From: Pseudoroseicyclus_A sp041714655
GTDB lineage: Bacteria; Pseudomonadota; Alphaproteobacteria; Rhodobacterales; Rhodobacteraceae
NCBI RefSeq assembly: GCF_041714655.1
Contig: NZ_CP168219.1
Span: 558,001-622,000, forward strand
Reading direction: 5' to 3'
Length of the DNA stretch: 64,000 nt
Shown: piece by piece, positions 36,211 through 44,939 of the stretch
Position numbering within the stretch: position 1 is the first letter of the stretch
Layout: each line of letters begins with the position of its first letter
The notes under the pieces: generated by a model
Seen by the model: only the letters and a program-made list of their open reading frames with translations
What the model was told of the DNA's origin: nothing
Database searches by the model: none
Translations under genes and position numbers: made by a program

Positions 36211-37712
36211 GCGATGAGGTGCGTCTCGCGCTGGCCGATGTCTCGCGGAGCTTCGGGCCTGTCCAGGTGCTGTTCGACGTGGCGCTGGCGCTGCGGCCGG
36301 GGGAGGTCCATGCGCTGATCGGCGAGAACGGCGCGGGCAAGTCGACGACGATGAAGATCATGGCCGGCTACCTGCGCCCCACGTCGGGCGAGGTGCAGGT
36401 GGACGGTGCCGCCGTCGCCTTCGGCTCCAGCCAGGAGGCGGAGGCGCAGGGCATCGTGCTCATCCACCAGGAGTTCAACCTCGCCGAGGAGCTGACCGTC
36501 GAGGAGAACGTGTTCCTCGGCCACGAGCTCCGCCGCGGGCCGTTCCTCCTGCGCAAGGAGATGCGGGCGAAGACGGAGGAGCTGCTCGAGCGGCTTCACT
36601 GCCGCGTCTCGCCGGGTGCGCGGGTGAAGGACATCTCCACCCCCGACAAGCAGATGGTCGAGATCGCCAAGGCGCTCGGCCGCAACGCCCGCGTGCTGAT
36701 CATGGACGAGCCGACGGCCGTGCTGACCAACCGCGAGGCGGAGGTGCTCTTCGAGCTGATCGAGCGCCTGAAGGCGGAGGGCGTCGCCATCCTCTTCACC
36801 TCGCACAAGCTCGGCGAGGTGAAGCATATCGCCGACCGGATCACCGTGATGCGCGACGGCCGCGTGGTCGCCTCCGCCGCCGCCAGCCAGATGAGCGAGG
36901 ACCAGATGGCAGAGGCCATGGTCGGCCGCGAGATGAAGGATCTCTACCCGACCCGCCGCGCGGCGCTGGGCGAGGATCTGGCGCTGAAGGTCACGGGGCT
37001 GACCGTCCCCGGCCATGCGAGGGATATCTCCTTCACGCTCCGCCGCGGCGAGGTGCTGGGCCTCGCCGGCCTTATCGGCGCCGGGCGGACCGAGGCGATA
37101 GAGGGGCTCGTCGGGCTCCGCCGCGCCACGGGCGAGGTGGAGCTGGACGGCACGCCCGTCACCATCCGCAGCCCGAAGGAGGCGCAGGCCCACGGGCTCG
37201 TCTACCTGACCGAGGATCGCAAGGGCCGCGGCCTCCTCCTCAACATGGGGTTGAAGGAGAACCTGACTCTGCAATCGCTCGGCGATTTCGCCAATCCCTT
37301 CCTCGACCGCAGGAAGGAGGAGGCGGCGCTGACCTCCGCCATCGCGGATTTCGACATCCGCGCCCCCTCGCGCGAGGCGAAGCTCGGCACGCTCTCCGGC
37401 GGCAACCAGCAGAAGCTGCTCGTCGCCAAGACCATGCTCGCCGCCCCCCGCATCGTCATCATCGACGAGCCGACGCGCGGCATCGACATCGGCACCAAGC
37501 AGCAGATCTACGACGTGATTCACCGCCTCGCGGGCGAGGGGGTGAGCATCATCGTCATCTCCTCCGAATTGCCGGAGGTCATCGGCCTCGCCGACCGGGT
37601 GCTCGTCATGCGCCGCGGCCGCCTGGCCGGAGAGGTCGCGGGCCGCGACAAGACAGAAGACGCCATCGTCCGCCTCGCCATGGGGCTGGACGGAGAGACG
37701 GAGCACGCATGA
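36207..37712 (+). CDS. Sugar ABC transporter ATP-binding protein (RbsA/MglA type)
   Basis: This 501-residue protein has two fused ABC domains, as in the ribose/galactose importers. The first has Walker A GENGAGKST, DKQMVEIAKAL in place of a classic signature and Walker B VLIMDEPTAVLT. The second has the degenerate Walker A region LAGLIGAGRTEAIEG, signature LSGGNQQKLLVAKTML and IVIIDEPTRGIDI. It energises uptake of a sugar or similar solute with the next two genes. It overlaps the permease by four bases. Its start is at the ATGA overlap with the leader ORF. Confidence 0.95.
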   Translation: MSDEVRLALADVSRSFGPVQVLFDVALALRPGEVHALIGENGAGKSTTMKIMAGYLRPTSGEVQVDGAAVAFGSSQEAEAQGIVLIHQEFNLAEELTVEENVFLGHELRRGPFLLRKEMRAKTEELLERLHCRVSPGARVKDISTPDKQMVEIAKALGRNARVLIMDEPTAVLTNREAEVLFELIERLKAEGVAILFTSHKLGEVKHIADRITVMRDGRVVASAAASQMSEDQMAEAMVGREMKDLYPTRRAALGEDLALKVTGLTVPGHARDISFTLRRGEVLGLAGLIGAGRTEAIEGLVGLRRATGEVELDGTPVTIRSPKEAQAHGLVYLTEDRKGRGLLLNMGLKENLTLQSLGDFANPFLDRRKEEAALTSAIADFDIRAPSREAKLGTLSGGNQQKLLVAKTMLAAPRIVIIDEPTRGIDIGTKQQIYDVIHRLAGEGVSIIVISSELPEVIGLADRVLVMRRGRLAGEVAGRDKTEDAIVRLAMGLDGETEHA

Positions 37713-38716
37713 GCACCACAACCGACAGCCAGCCGCGGCAAGAGGGTCGCCGCCCGAGGCTCGACCTGCATGTGCTGGGGCCGATCATCGCCCTCGTCGT
37801 GCTCATCGTCGTCGGCGCGCTGATGAACCCCAACTTCCTCAGCTACGCCAATGTGACGAACGTGCTCGCCCGTTCGGCCTTCATCGGCATCATCGCGGTC
37901 GGCATGACCTTCGTCATCACCGCCGGCGGGCTCGACCTCTCGGTCGGCTCCATGGCCGCCTTCATCGCGGGGCTGATGATCCTCGTCATGAACCTCGCGC
38001 TGCCGGCGCTGGGCGGCGGGCTGACGGTTGTGCTCCTCGGCATCCTCACCGCGCTGGTCGCGGGGCTCGCCGCGGGCTGGATCAACGGCTTTCTCATAAC
38101 GACGATGCGCATCGAGGCCTTCATCGTGACGCTGGGCACGATGGGCATCTACCGCAGCCTCGTCACCTGGCTCGCCGATGGCGGCACGCTCAGCCTCGAT
38201 TTCGGGCTGCGCACCACGCTGCAGCCGCTCTATTACGGCGGGCTCTTCGGCATCTCGTGGCCGATCATCACCTTCGCGCTGGTGGCGATCCTCGGCGAGG
38301 TCATCATGCGCCGCACCGCCTTCGGCCGCTATTGCGCCGCCATCGGCAGCAACGACACCGTGGCCCGCTACTCGTCGGTCAACGTCGGGCGGATCCGGCT
38401 CATGACCTATGTCGGCCTCGGGCTGCTCGTCGGCGTCGCGACCGTCATGTATGTGCCGCGCCTCGGCTCCGCCTCCGCCTCCACCGGCGTCCTGTGGGAG
38501 CTGGAGGCCATCGCCGCCGTCATCATCGGCGGCACGATGCTCAAGGGCGGCTTCGGGCGGGTCTGGGGATCGGTCGTCGGGGTGCTGATCCTCGGCCTGA
38601 TCGGCAACATCCTCAACCTGACGGATGCCGTCAGCCCCTATCTGAATGGCGCCATTCAGGGCGTCATCATCGTTCTCGCTGTCATATTGCAGCGCGAAGG
38701 CAAGGCCGGAACCTAG
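37709..38716 (+). CDS. Sugar ABC transporter permease (RbsC type)
   Basis: This 335-residue inner membrane permease of the BPD_transp_2 family has eight to ten helices. Landmarks are FLSYANVTNVLARSAFIGIIAVGMTFVI, AGGLDLSVGSMAAF (the conserved GGIDLSVG-like loop) and the ATPase-coupling region AIGSNDTVARYSSVNVGR. A single permease gene suggests a homodimer. It is in an operon with the ATPase (ATGA overlap) and the binding protein 28 bases downstream. Confidence 0.95.
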   Translation: MSTTTDSQPRQEGRRPRLDLHVLGPIIALVVLIVVGALMNPNFLSYANVTNVLARSAFIGIIAVGMTFVITAGGLDLSVGSMAAFIAGLMILVMNLALPALGGGLTVVLLGILTALVAGLAAGWINGFLITTMRIEAFIVTLGTMGIYRSLVTWLADGGTLSLDFGLRTTLQPLYYGGLFGISWPIITFALVAILGEVIMRRTAFGRYCAAIGSNDTVARYSSVNVGRIRLMTYVGLGLLVGVATVMYVPRLGSASASTGVLWELEAIAAVIIGGTMLKGGFGRVWGSVVGVLILGLIGNILNLTDAVSPYLNGAIQGVIIVLAVILQREGKAGT

Positions 38717-38744
38717 GCCTGCCGAAACTCAAGGGAGGAATAAA

Positions 38745-39686
38745 ATGAAACATCTCAAACTGAGTGCCGCCGCCCTGGCGCTTCTGGCCGGCCCCGCGCT
38801 GGCGCAGGACACCACGGTGATCGGCGTGTCGATCCCGGCCGCGACCCATGGCTGGGCGGGCGGCATGAACTTCCATGCGCAGGAGGCCATCGACCGGCTG
38901 GAGGAGGTCTATCCCGAGCTCGACTTCGTGCTCGCCACCGCCTCCGACCCCGCCAAGCAGGTCTCGGACATCGAGGACATGGTGGCGACGCGCGGCATCT
39001 CCGCCCTCGTCGTGCTGCCCTTCGAGAGCGAGCCGCTCACCGGCCCCGTGGCCGCCGTGGCGGATCAGGGCGTCTGGGTGACGGTCGTCGACCGCGGCCT
39101 CTCGCAGGAGGGGATCGAGGATCTCTACGTCGCCGGCGACAACCCCGGCTTCGGCCGCGTCTCGGGCGAGTACATGGTCGACAAGATGCCCGACGGCGGC
39201 GACATCGTCGTCCTTCGCGGCATTCCGACGACCATCGACAACGAGCGCGTGGAGGGCTTCGAGGCCGCCATCGAGGGCTCGGGCATCAACGTGCTCGCCA
39301 TGGAGCACGGCAACTGGAACCGCGACGACAGCTTCACGGTCATGCAGGACTTCCTGTCGAAGTATCCGGAGATCGACGCGGTCTGGGCCTCTGACGACGA
39401 CATGGCCGTCGGCGTTCTCGGCGCCATCGAGGCGGCGGGCCGTGACGACATCCAGTTCGTGCTCGGCGGCGCCGGCATGAAGGAGATGATCCAGCGGGTG
39501 TCGGAGGGCGACACGATGGTCCCCGCCGACGTGACTTACCCGCCGTCGATGATCGCGACGGCCATCGAGCTGACGGCGGTGGGCATGACCTCGCCGACGC
39601 CGGTCTCGGGGCAGTTCATCATCGGGTCGGTCCTCGTGACGCAGGACAACGCGGACGACTTCTACTTCCCGGACAGCCCGTTCTGA
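38745..39686 (+). CDS. Sugar ABC transporter substrate-binding protein (RbsB type)
   Basis: This 313-residue periplasmic protein has a signal peptide cleaved after GPALA (about residue 20) and the type I binding fold of the ribose/LacI-like family. Landmarks are VIGVSIPAATHGWAGGM, ASDPAKQVSDIEDMVA, LVVLPFESEPLTGPVAAVADQGVWVTVVD and WASDDDMAVGVLGAIEAAG. A GGGAGG site lies before the ATG. The ligand cannot be named, because no catabolic genes accompany the transporter. A terminator ends the operon. Confidence 0.94.
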   Translation: MKHLKLSAAALALLAGPALAQDTTVIGVSIPAATHGWAGGMNFHAQEAIDRLEEVYPELDFVLATASDPAKQVSDIEDMVATRGISALVVLPFESEPLTGPVAAVADQGVWVTVVDRGLSQEGIEDLYVAGDNPGFGRVSGEYMVDKMPDGGDIVVLRGIPTTIDNERVEGFEAAIEGSGINVLAMEHGNWNRDDSFTVMQDFLSKYPEIDAVWASDDDMAVGVLGAIEAAGRDDIQFVLGGAGMKEMIQRVSEGDTMVPADVTYPPSMIATAIELTAVGMTSPTPVSGQFIIGSVLVTQDNADDFYFPDSPF

Positions 39687-39701
39687 GGGGGTGAGATGGG
39701 G

Positions 39702-39732
39702 GCGCGGGGCTGACGGTCCCGCGCCTGCTTTA
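39702..39732 (+). terminator. Terminator of the sugar ABC operon
   Basis: GCGCGGG pairs with CCCGCGC across a nine-base loop, followed by CTGCTTT. It lies 15 bases after the binding-protein stop. Confidence 0.8.
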
Positions 39733-39743
39733 GACCACGCAGT

Positions 39744-40106
39744 CTAAGAGAATAAGGGCACCAGCCCTACAAGAACTTGGGCCGCCGCTAGGGCGCTGGC
39801 GACAATAATGGCGATGACGCTTAACCGATGGGTGCTTCTGGCTGCCCTGCCGGCTTGTTCTGCCTCCAATCGAAATGCCTTCTCGAAGGCAGAAAGACTT
39901 TGGCTCGTGCGCAAGATGCCCTCTTCAATTTCTTGAAGCCGCTCCTCCGCTTTTTCGAGCTTTTCTATTATTTCAAGCTCCGGCACATACGGGGGCTCAA
40001 CTTTACGATCAAAAGGTAAAACCATGGGACGCAGCATGCCCGTGGACCTGTATGCAAATTCTTCTCGCCGACGCTCCTTCTCATCCTGCAGCCCCATCGC
40101 GCTCAT
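39744..40106 (-). CDS. Orphan coiled-coil/membrane-anchored small protein
   Basis: This 120-residue protein has a basic and proline-containing N-terminus (LRPMVLPFDRKVEPPYVPE), an amphipathic coiled coil (EIIEKLEKAEERLQEIEEG, about 45-64) and a C-terminal membrane helix (LSVIAIIVASALAAAQVLVGLV, about 95-116). No family was recognised. Its codon use is more AT-rich than its neighbours, like DUF3800, which suggests a recent arrival. It is convergent with the ABC operon and divergent from rnr. Confidence 0.6.
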   Translation of the reverse strand: MSAMGLQDEKERRREEFAYRSTGMLRPMVLPFDRKVEPPYVPELEIIEKLEKAEERLQEIEEGILRTSQSLSAFEKAFRLEAEQAGRAARSTHRLSVIAIIVASALAAAQVLVGLVPLFS

Positions 40107-40238
40107 TCCTCATGTTGCAATTAGCTGCTTGAGAAGGTGGGGAGAGCCGCACTAATTCTCAAGGCTTCGAGAAACGGGAGCGCACTTGCTTCCCTCCCCC
40201 CTCGCCACGCCCCCCCACCCCATGCTACCTCCACCCGC

Positions 40239-42497
40239 ATGGCCCGCCTCCCCTCAAAGCAAGAGATCCTCGCCTTCCTCTCCGACCATCCGGAGAAGGC
40301 CCACAAGCGCGACATCGCCAAGGCCTTCGGCATCAAGGGCGCCGAGCGGATCGACCTCAAGCGGCTCCTCCGCGAGCTGGAGGACGAGGGCCATGTCGAG
40401 AAGAAGAGAAGGGCCTACCGCGACCCCGAGACGCTCCCGCCGGTCTCCATCCTCCTCGTCAATGCCCCCGACCCCGACGGCGACCTGACCGCCCGGCCCG
40501 TGGAATGGCAGGGCGAGGGCGCCGAGCCCTCCGTCCGCATCCTGCCGCGCGAGGGCGATCCGGCGCTGGGGCAGGGCGACCGCATCCTCGCCCGCCTCAC
40601 CCCGACCCCGGGGGAGGAGCAGGATTACACCGCCCGCATGATCCGGCGCATCGGCCATGCGCCCACGACCATCCTCGGCATCTACCGCAAGGCCTCCGAG
40701 GGCGGCCGGATCATGCCGATCGACAAGAAGGGCGACCGGCAATGGGTCGTCTCGCCCGGCCATGAGCATGGCGCGAAGGACGGCGAGCTGGTGGAGGCCG
40801 AGCAATCCGGCCCCAAGGGGCGGCTCGGCCTGCCGAAGGCGCGGGTGACCCAGCGGCTCGGCGCCCCGGGGGCGCCCCGCGCCGTGTCGCTGATCGCCAT
40901 CCACCAGCATGGCATCCCCCATGAATTCCCGCCCGAGGTGCTGGCGGAGGCGGATGCCGCCAAACCCGCCGGCCTCTCCGGCCGCGAGGATCTGCAGGGC
41001 CTGCCGCTCGTCACCATCGACCCGGCGGATGCCCGCGACCGCGACGACGCGGTGCTGGCCCGCCCCGATGACGCGGCGGACAACCCGGGCGGCCATGTGC
41101 TCTGGGTCGCCATCGCCGATGTCGCCCATTACGTCACGCCGGGCTCCGAGCTCGACCGCGAGGCGCTGAAGCGCGGCAATTCCACCTATTTCCCCGACCG
41201 CGTCGTGCCGATGCTGCCCGACCGCCTCTCCGGCGATCTCTGCTCGCTGCACGAGGGCGTGCCCCGCGCGGTGATCGCGGTGGAGATCCGCATCCGCGAG
41301 GACGGCTCCAAGCTCGCCCACCGCTTCACCCGCGGCCTGATGAAGTCGCGCGCCAGCTTTCCTTACGAGGAGGTGCAGGCGGCGATGGACGGGGCGCCCA
41401 CCGAGCGCGCCGCCGGGCTCATGGACGAGGTGATCCGCCCGCTCTACGCCGCCTATGCGGCGCTCCTCAAAGCCCGTGCCCGCCGGCAGCCGCTGGAGCT
41501 CGACCTGCCCGAGCGGCAGATCGTGCTGGACGAGGCGGGACAGGTGACCTCCGTCGATTTCAAGGAGCGGCTGGAGGCGCACAAGCTCATCGAGGATTTC
41601 ATGGTCCTCGCCAATGTCTGCGCGGCGGAGGAGCTGAAGGCCCGCAAGACCCCGCTCCTCTTCCGCGTCCATGAAGAGCCCGATCCCGAGAAGCTGGAGG
41701 CGCTGCGCGAGACGGCCGAGGCCTCCGGCCTGACGCTCGCCAAGGGGCAGGTGCTGCAGACGCGGCACCTCAACCAGCTCCTCGCCCAGGCGGCGGGCAA
41801 GGACGAGGCGGAGCTCATCAACATGAGCACGCTCCGCTCCATGTCCCAGGCTTATTACGGGCCGGAGAATTTCGGCCATTTCGGGCTGGCCCTGCGCAAT
41901 TACGCGCATTTCACCTCGCCGATCCGGCGCTATGCCGATCTCGTCGTCCACCGCGCCCTTATCCGCGCCCATGGTTGGGGCAAGGACGGGCTCAGCGAGC
42001 CCGAGATCGACCGGCTGGACAAGATCGGCGAGCAGATCTCCGACACCGAGCGCCGCTCGATGGTCGCCGAGCGCGACACGGTGGATCGCTACCTCGCCGC
42101 CTACATGAGCGAGCGTGTCGGGACGGAGCTGCCCGGCCGCGTCGCCGGCGTCGCCAAGTTCGGGCTCTTCGTGAAGCTCGACGAGGCGGGGGCGGATGTG
42201 CTGATCCCGATCCGCACCCTGGGCGGCGAGTTCTTCCACTACGACCGCGACAGCCAGAGCCTGATGGGCAGCCAGTCCGGCCGCGTCATGCGCCTCGGCC
42301 AGCGCGCCGTCGTCAAGCTGTCGGAGGCGGCGGCAGACACCGGCGGCCTCGTCGGCGAGCTCGTCAGTATTGACGACGCGGTCATCCCCCGCGGCCCCTC
42401 CGCCCGACCCGGCAAGCCGCCCCGCCGCAAGCAGGGCGCCGCGAAGAAGAAGGCCGCCGCCAAGGCCGAGAAGCGCTCGCGGGTGCGCCGCCGCTAG
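40239..42497 (+). CDS. rnr: Ribonuclease R
   Basis: RNase R is a processive 3'-5' exoribonuclease that degrades structured RNA and takes part in rRNA quality control. The 752 residues have an N-terminal winged-helix region (PSKQEILAFLSDHPEKAHKRDIAKAFGI), cold-shock-type domains, the RNB catalytic core with DPADARDRDDAV carrying the metal-binding aspartates, and FTSPIRRYADLVVHRAL. A C-terminal S1 domain (about 630-700, PGRVAGVAKFGLFVKL) is followed by a lysine-rich tail. The ATG at 40239 fits the family start. No clear ribosome binding site is seen. Confidence 0.95.
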   Translation: MARLPSKQEILAFLSDHPEKAHKRDIAKAFGIKGAERIDLKRLLRELEDEGHVEKKRRAYRDPETLPPVSILLVNAPDPDGDLTARPVEWQGEGAEPSVRILPREGDPALGQGDRILARLTPTPGEEQDYTARMIRRIGHAPTTILGIYRKASEGGRIMPIDKKGDRQWVVSPGHEHGAKDGELVEAEQSGPKGRLGLPKARVTQRLGAPGAPRAVSLIAIHQHGIPHEFPPEVLAEADAAKPAGLSGREDLQGLPLVTIDPADARDRDDAVLARPDDAADNPGGHVLWVAIADVAHYVTPGSELDREALKRGNSTYFPDRVVPMLPDRLSGDLCSLHEGVPRAVIAVEIRIREDGSKLAHRFTRGLMKSRASFPYEEVQAAMDGAPTERAAGLMDEVIRPLYAAYAALLKARARRQPLELDLPERQIVLDEAGQVTSVDFKERLEAHKLIEDFMVLANVCAAEELKARKTPLLFRVHEEPDPEKLEALRETAEASGLTLAKGQVLQTRHLNQLLAQAAGKDEAELINMSTLRSMSQAYYGPENFGHFGLALRNYAHFTSPIRRYADLVVHRALIRAHGWGKDGLSEPEIDRLDKIGEQISDTERRSMVAERDTVDRYLAAYMSERVGTELPGRVAGVAKFGLFVKLDEAGADVLIPIRTLGGEFFHYDRDSQSLMGSQSGRVMRLGQRAVVKLSEAAADTGGLVGELVSIDDAVIPRGPSARPGKPPRRKQGAAKKKAAAKAEKRSRVRRR

Positions 42498-42526
42498 CCT
42501 TCCCTCCCGGGATCCCCTTTCATCTG

Positions 42527-42567
42527 GCCGAAAATACCTCGGAGGTGTGGAGGCAGAGCCTCCACCC
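42527..42567 (-). repeat. Dispersed intergenic repeat, copy E (tail and one hairpin)
   Basis: On the minus strand GGTGGAGGC-TCT-GCCTCCAC is followed by ACCTCCGAGGTATTTTCGG and CCAGATGAAAG. Its base sequence is nearly identical to copy A over the shared part. It lies 29 bases after the rnr stop codon. Confidence 0.85.
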
Positions 42568-42729
42568 GGCCCGGAACGGGCCGGCCCCCCGACTTGACTC
42601 CCCGCCGCGCCCCTCCTAGAAGCCCGCATTCTTTGGTGTTGGTGGCCCCCGCAAGGGGAAGCCTGTCGACCCGGCCAAATCCGGGGAGAGGACAACGCCC
42701 TTCGAAACCTGAACGAAGGAGACCAGACG

Positions 42730-43350
42730 GTGACCAAACGCACCTCTGCCAAGTACAAGATCGACCGCCGAATGGGCGAGAACATCTGGGGCCGCCCGAA
42801 ATCCCCCGTCAACCGCCGCGAATACGGCCCCGGCCAGCACGGCCAGCGCCGCAAGCAGAAGCTCAGCGACTTCGGCACGCAGCTGCGCGCCAAGCAGAAG
42901 CTGAAGGGCTATTACGGCGACCTGACCGAGAAGCAGTTCCGCCGCATCTATGCCGAGGCCGAGCGCGTGAAGGGTGACACCGGCGAGAACCTCGTCGGCC
43001 TCCTCGAGCGCCGGCTCGACGCGGTGGTCTACCGCGCCAAGTTCGTGCCGACCGTCTTCGCCGCCCGCCAGTTCGTGAACCACGGCCATGTGCTCGTGAA
43101 CGGCCAGCGCGTGAACATCCCCTCCTACCGCGTGAAGGAAGGGGACGTGATCGAGGTCCGCGAGAAGTCCAAGCAGATGGCCGCCGTGCTCGAGGCCGTC
43201 AGCCTCGCCGAGCGCGATGTCCCCGATTACATCGAGGCCGACCACAGCAAGATGACGGCGACCTTCGTGCGCACCCCCTCGCTGGGCGATGTGCCCTATG
43301 CGGTGGTGATGGAGCCGAACCTCGTTGTCGAATTCTACGCCAAGAACTGA
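42730..43350 (+). CDS. rpsD: 30S ribosomal protein S4
   Basis: S4 is a primary 16S rRNA-binding protein that nucleates the 30S body. The 206 residues show SAKYKIDRRMGENIWGRPKS at the start, GQHGQRRKQKLSDFG, and the S4 RNA-binding domain LLERRLDAVVYRAKFVPTVFAARQFVNHGHVLVNGQRV as landmarks. No zinc-binding cysteines are present, as is normal for alphaproteobacteria. The start codon is GTG with GAAGGAG upstream. A long leader (from about 42600) could hold autoregulatory structure, but none is evident. A strong terminator follows. Confidence 0.98.
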   Translation: MTKRTSAKYKIDRRMGENIWGRPKSPVNRREYGPGQHGQRRKQKLSDFGTQLRAKQKLKGYYGDLTEKQFRRIYAEAERVKGDTGENLVGLLERRLDAVVYRAKFVPTVFAARQFVNHGHVLVNGQRVNIPSYRVKEGDVIEVREKSKQMAAVLEAVSLAERDVPDYIEADHSKMTATFVRTPSLGDVPYAVVMEPNLVVEFYAKN

Positions 43351-43383
43351 TCCGGCCAGAATATCCGGCCAGTCCGGAAACAG

Positions 43384-43415
43384 ACGGGCCGCGCGAGGGA
43401 TCGCGCGGCCCGTTT
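43384..43415 (+). terminator. Terminator of rpsD
   Basis: ACGGGCCGCGCG pairs perfectly (12 pairs) with CGCGCGGCCCGT across an AGGGAT loop and ends in TTGCG. The convergent cupin gene stops 25 bases later. Confidence 0.88.
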
Positions 43416-43439
43416 GCGTTTCGGGCCCCCCCGGGGCTC

Positions 43440-43910
43440 TCAGGCGTCGGCCGGTGCCAGGATCGTCATGCCCACGTCGGCCGCCACCCGGCCGATCTCG
43501 GCCCCGTCCGGCGGGCCGGCGAGCGGGGCGGGAATGGTGCGGTCGTCGGTCACCTTGGTGCCGAGTTCGGTGAAGAAGCGCTCGTGCATCTTGCCCGGGG
43601 CGTTGAGGATCATCACCCGCGCCGGGGAGTCCCCCGCCGCCGCGAAGGCATGCACCGCCCCGTCGGGGATGATGACGCTGCCGCCGGCCGTGACGCCCTG
43701 CGGCGTGCCGTCCACCATGAAATCCACCTCGCCCTCGATGACGAAGAAGCTCTCTGTCTCGCCGGCATGGTGGTTGGGCGGGGCGCCGAGGCCGGGGGGC
43801 ACCACGGCCTCGATCAGGCAATATTTGCCCATCACCTCGTCGGGAAAGGCATGGAAAGTGATGAGGATGCCGAGCGCCTCGAAGCGCCGCGGCCGGTCGG
43901 GTGTCGCCAT
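43440..43910 (-). CDS. Cupin-domain protein
   Basis: This 156-residue protein has one cupin barrel. Motif 1 is HHAGETESFFVIEGEVDF, with the two histidines and the glutamate as metal ligands. Motif 2 is GGSVIIPDGAVHAF, with the third histidine. Such proteins act as dioxygenases, isomerases or small-molecule sensors. It is divergent from a TetR-type regulator, with operator-like repeats between, so its expression is probably controlled by that protein. The substrate is unknown. Confidence 0.87.
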   Translation of the reverse strand: MATPDRPRRFEALGILITFHAFPDEVMGKYCLIEAVVPPGLGAPPNHHAGETESFFVIEGEVDFMVDGTPQGVTAGGSVIIPDGAVHAFAAAGDSPARVMILNAPGKMHERFFTELGTKVTDDRTIPAPLAGPPDGAEIGRVAADVGMTILAPADA

Positions 43911-43956
43911 GGCTGCAATCCTTGATTCGAAAATGTCTCTGTGTCACACGATACAT

Positions 43957-43987
43957 ATGTCTCGTAATGAGACAAGTGTCTCGTAAT
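43957..43987. promoter_or_regulatory. Operator-like repeats between the cupin and tetR genes
   Basis: GTCTC-GTAAT-GAGAC forms an inverted repeat at 43959-43973. The ten bases GTCTCGTAAT recur at 43978-43987, a spacing of 19. The site lies 13 bases before the TetR start and 46 bases before the cupin start, where one dimeric repressor could control both. Confidence 0.6.
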
Positions 43988-44000
43988 CGGGTGGGAGCAG

Positions 44001-44573
44001 ATGGCACGGCAGGCGCAGAAGAGCCGGACGCGGGAGGCGATCCTCGCCGCGGCGCGGGAGCTGGTGGCGGAGGGGCAGGCGGTCACCGTCCATGCGGCGG
44101 CGGAGGCGGCGGGCGTGTCGCGCGCGACGGCCTACCGCTATTTCTCCGACCCCTCCGTTCTGGCGGCGGAGGCGGGGCTCGCGGTTGCCGTCGCGCCCTA
44201 CGAGGAGGTCGTGGCGGGGGCGGAAACGCCGCAGGCGAGGCTCCTCGCCGTGGCGCTCTACATGTTCGACCTGGCGCTCGCCAACGAGCCCGCCTTCCGC
44301 CATTTCCTCGCCCGCTGGCTCGACGCCTGGGCGGCGGGCGAGGGCGGCCCGACCCGTGGCGCCCGCCGGGTGGAGATGTTCGAACGCGCCCTCGGACCGG
44401 GACGCGCCGGCCTGAGCCCGGAGGAGGCGGCGGCGCTCGTCCGCGGCCTGACCATGGCGACAGGATCGGAGGCGATGATCGCCCTCCTCGACATCGCCCG
44501 CAGCGACCCGGCCGAGGCCCGCGCGAGCGTCGCGGAGGTCGCGGGGCTGCTGATCCGGCGGTATCTGGGGTGA
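44001..44573 (+). CDS. TetR/AcrR-family transcriptional regulator
   Basis: This 190-residue regulator has the N-terminal TetR helix-turn-helix: TREAILAAARELVAEGQAVTVHAAA, then GVSRATAYRYFSD as the recognition helix. The C-terminal half is a helical ligand-binding domain of unrecognised specificity. A GGGAG site lies just before the start. The divergent cupin gene and the palindrome between them suggest local autoregulation and control of the cupin gene. The gene's 3' end is followed by the REP-like cluster. Confidence 0.9.
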   Translation: MARQAQKSRTREAILAAARELVAEGQAVTVHAAAEAAGVSRATAYRYFSDPSVLAAEAGLAVAVAPYEEVVAGAETPQARLLAVALYMFDLALANEPAFRHFLARWLDAWAAGEGGPTRGARRVEMFERALGPGRAGLSPEEAAALVRGLTMATGSEAMIALLDIARSDPAEARASVAEVAGLLIRRYLG

Positions 44574-44604
44574 GGGGCGCTGGGCGCCGGCATCGCCGCC
44601 CGCC

Positions 44605-44939
44605 GTAGGGTGGGTTTGTAACCCACCATCGGCGCGACGGTGATGCGGCATCCCCGCCCGGTGCGCGCCGGAACGGCGCAGGGCGAGCGCCGGCCCGTCC
44701 CGCGGGCTGGCGCTCTGGTGGGGCTGGGCGGTCGATCTGAGCGAGGGCGGGGTTGCACCATAAAGCGCGCCGCAGAACCGTCGGAGCGCCACCCCACGAG
44801 CCGTCGCTCGCCCTGCGCGGCAACCGGGAGGCCTGGTTGTGGGGGAAGGTGGGTTGAAAACCCACCCTACGCCCGCGGTAGCGCAGGAGCCGGTGTCCGC
44901 CGGGCTTCGGCCGTGGACCGTGGGCTACAAACCCACCCC
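44605..44939. repeat. Cluster of three GTGGGTT/AACCCAC REP-like hairpins
   Basis: Hairpin 1 is GGTGGGTT-TGT-AACCCACC at 44609-44627, preceded by GTAG. Hairpin 2 is GGTGGGTT-GAA-AACCCACC at 44848-44866, followed by CTACG, so it is in inverted orientation. Hairpin 3 at 44920-44936 is the reverse complement of hairpin 1 with one mismatch in 17 bases. Between them is GC-rich DNA without a plausible gene. GTAGGGTGGGTT-type palindromes are widespread REP elements in proteobacteria. Apart from this the gap 44574-44924 holds nothing recognised. Confidence 0.8.

Noticed and set aside
40254..42893. An 879-codon minus-strand frame opposite rnr and rpsD
   Set aside because: Antisense shadow of a well-supported RNase R gene; no recognisable domain and no ribosome binding site.
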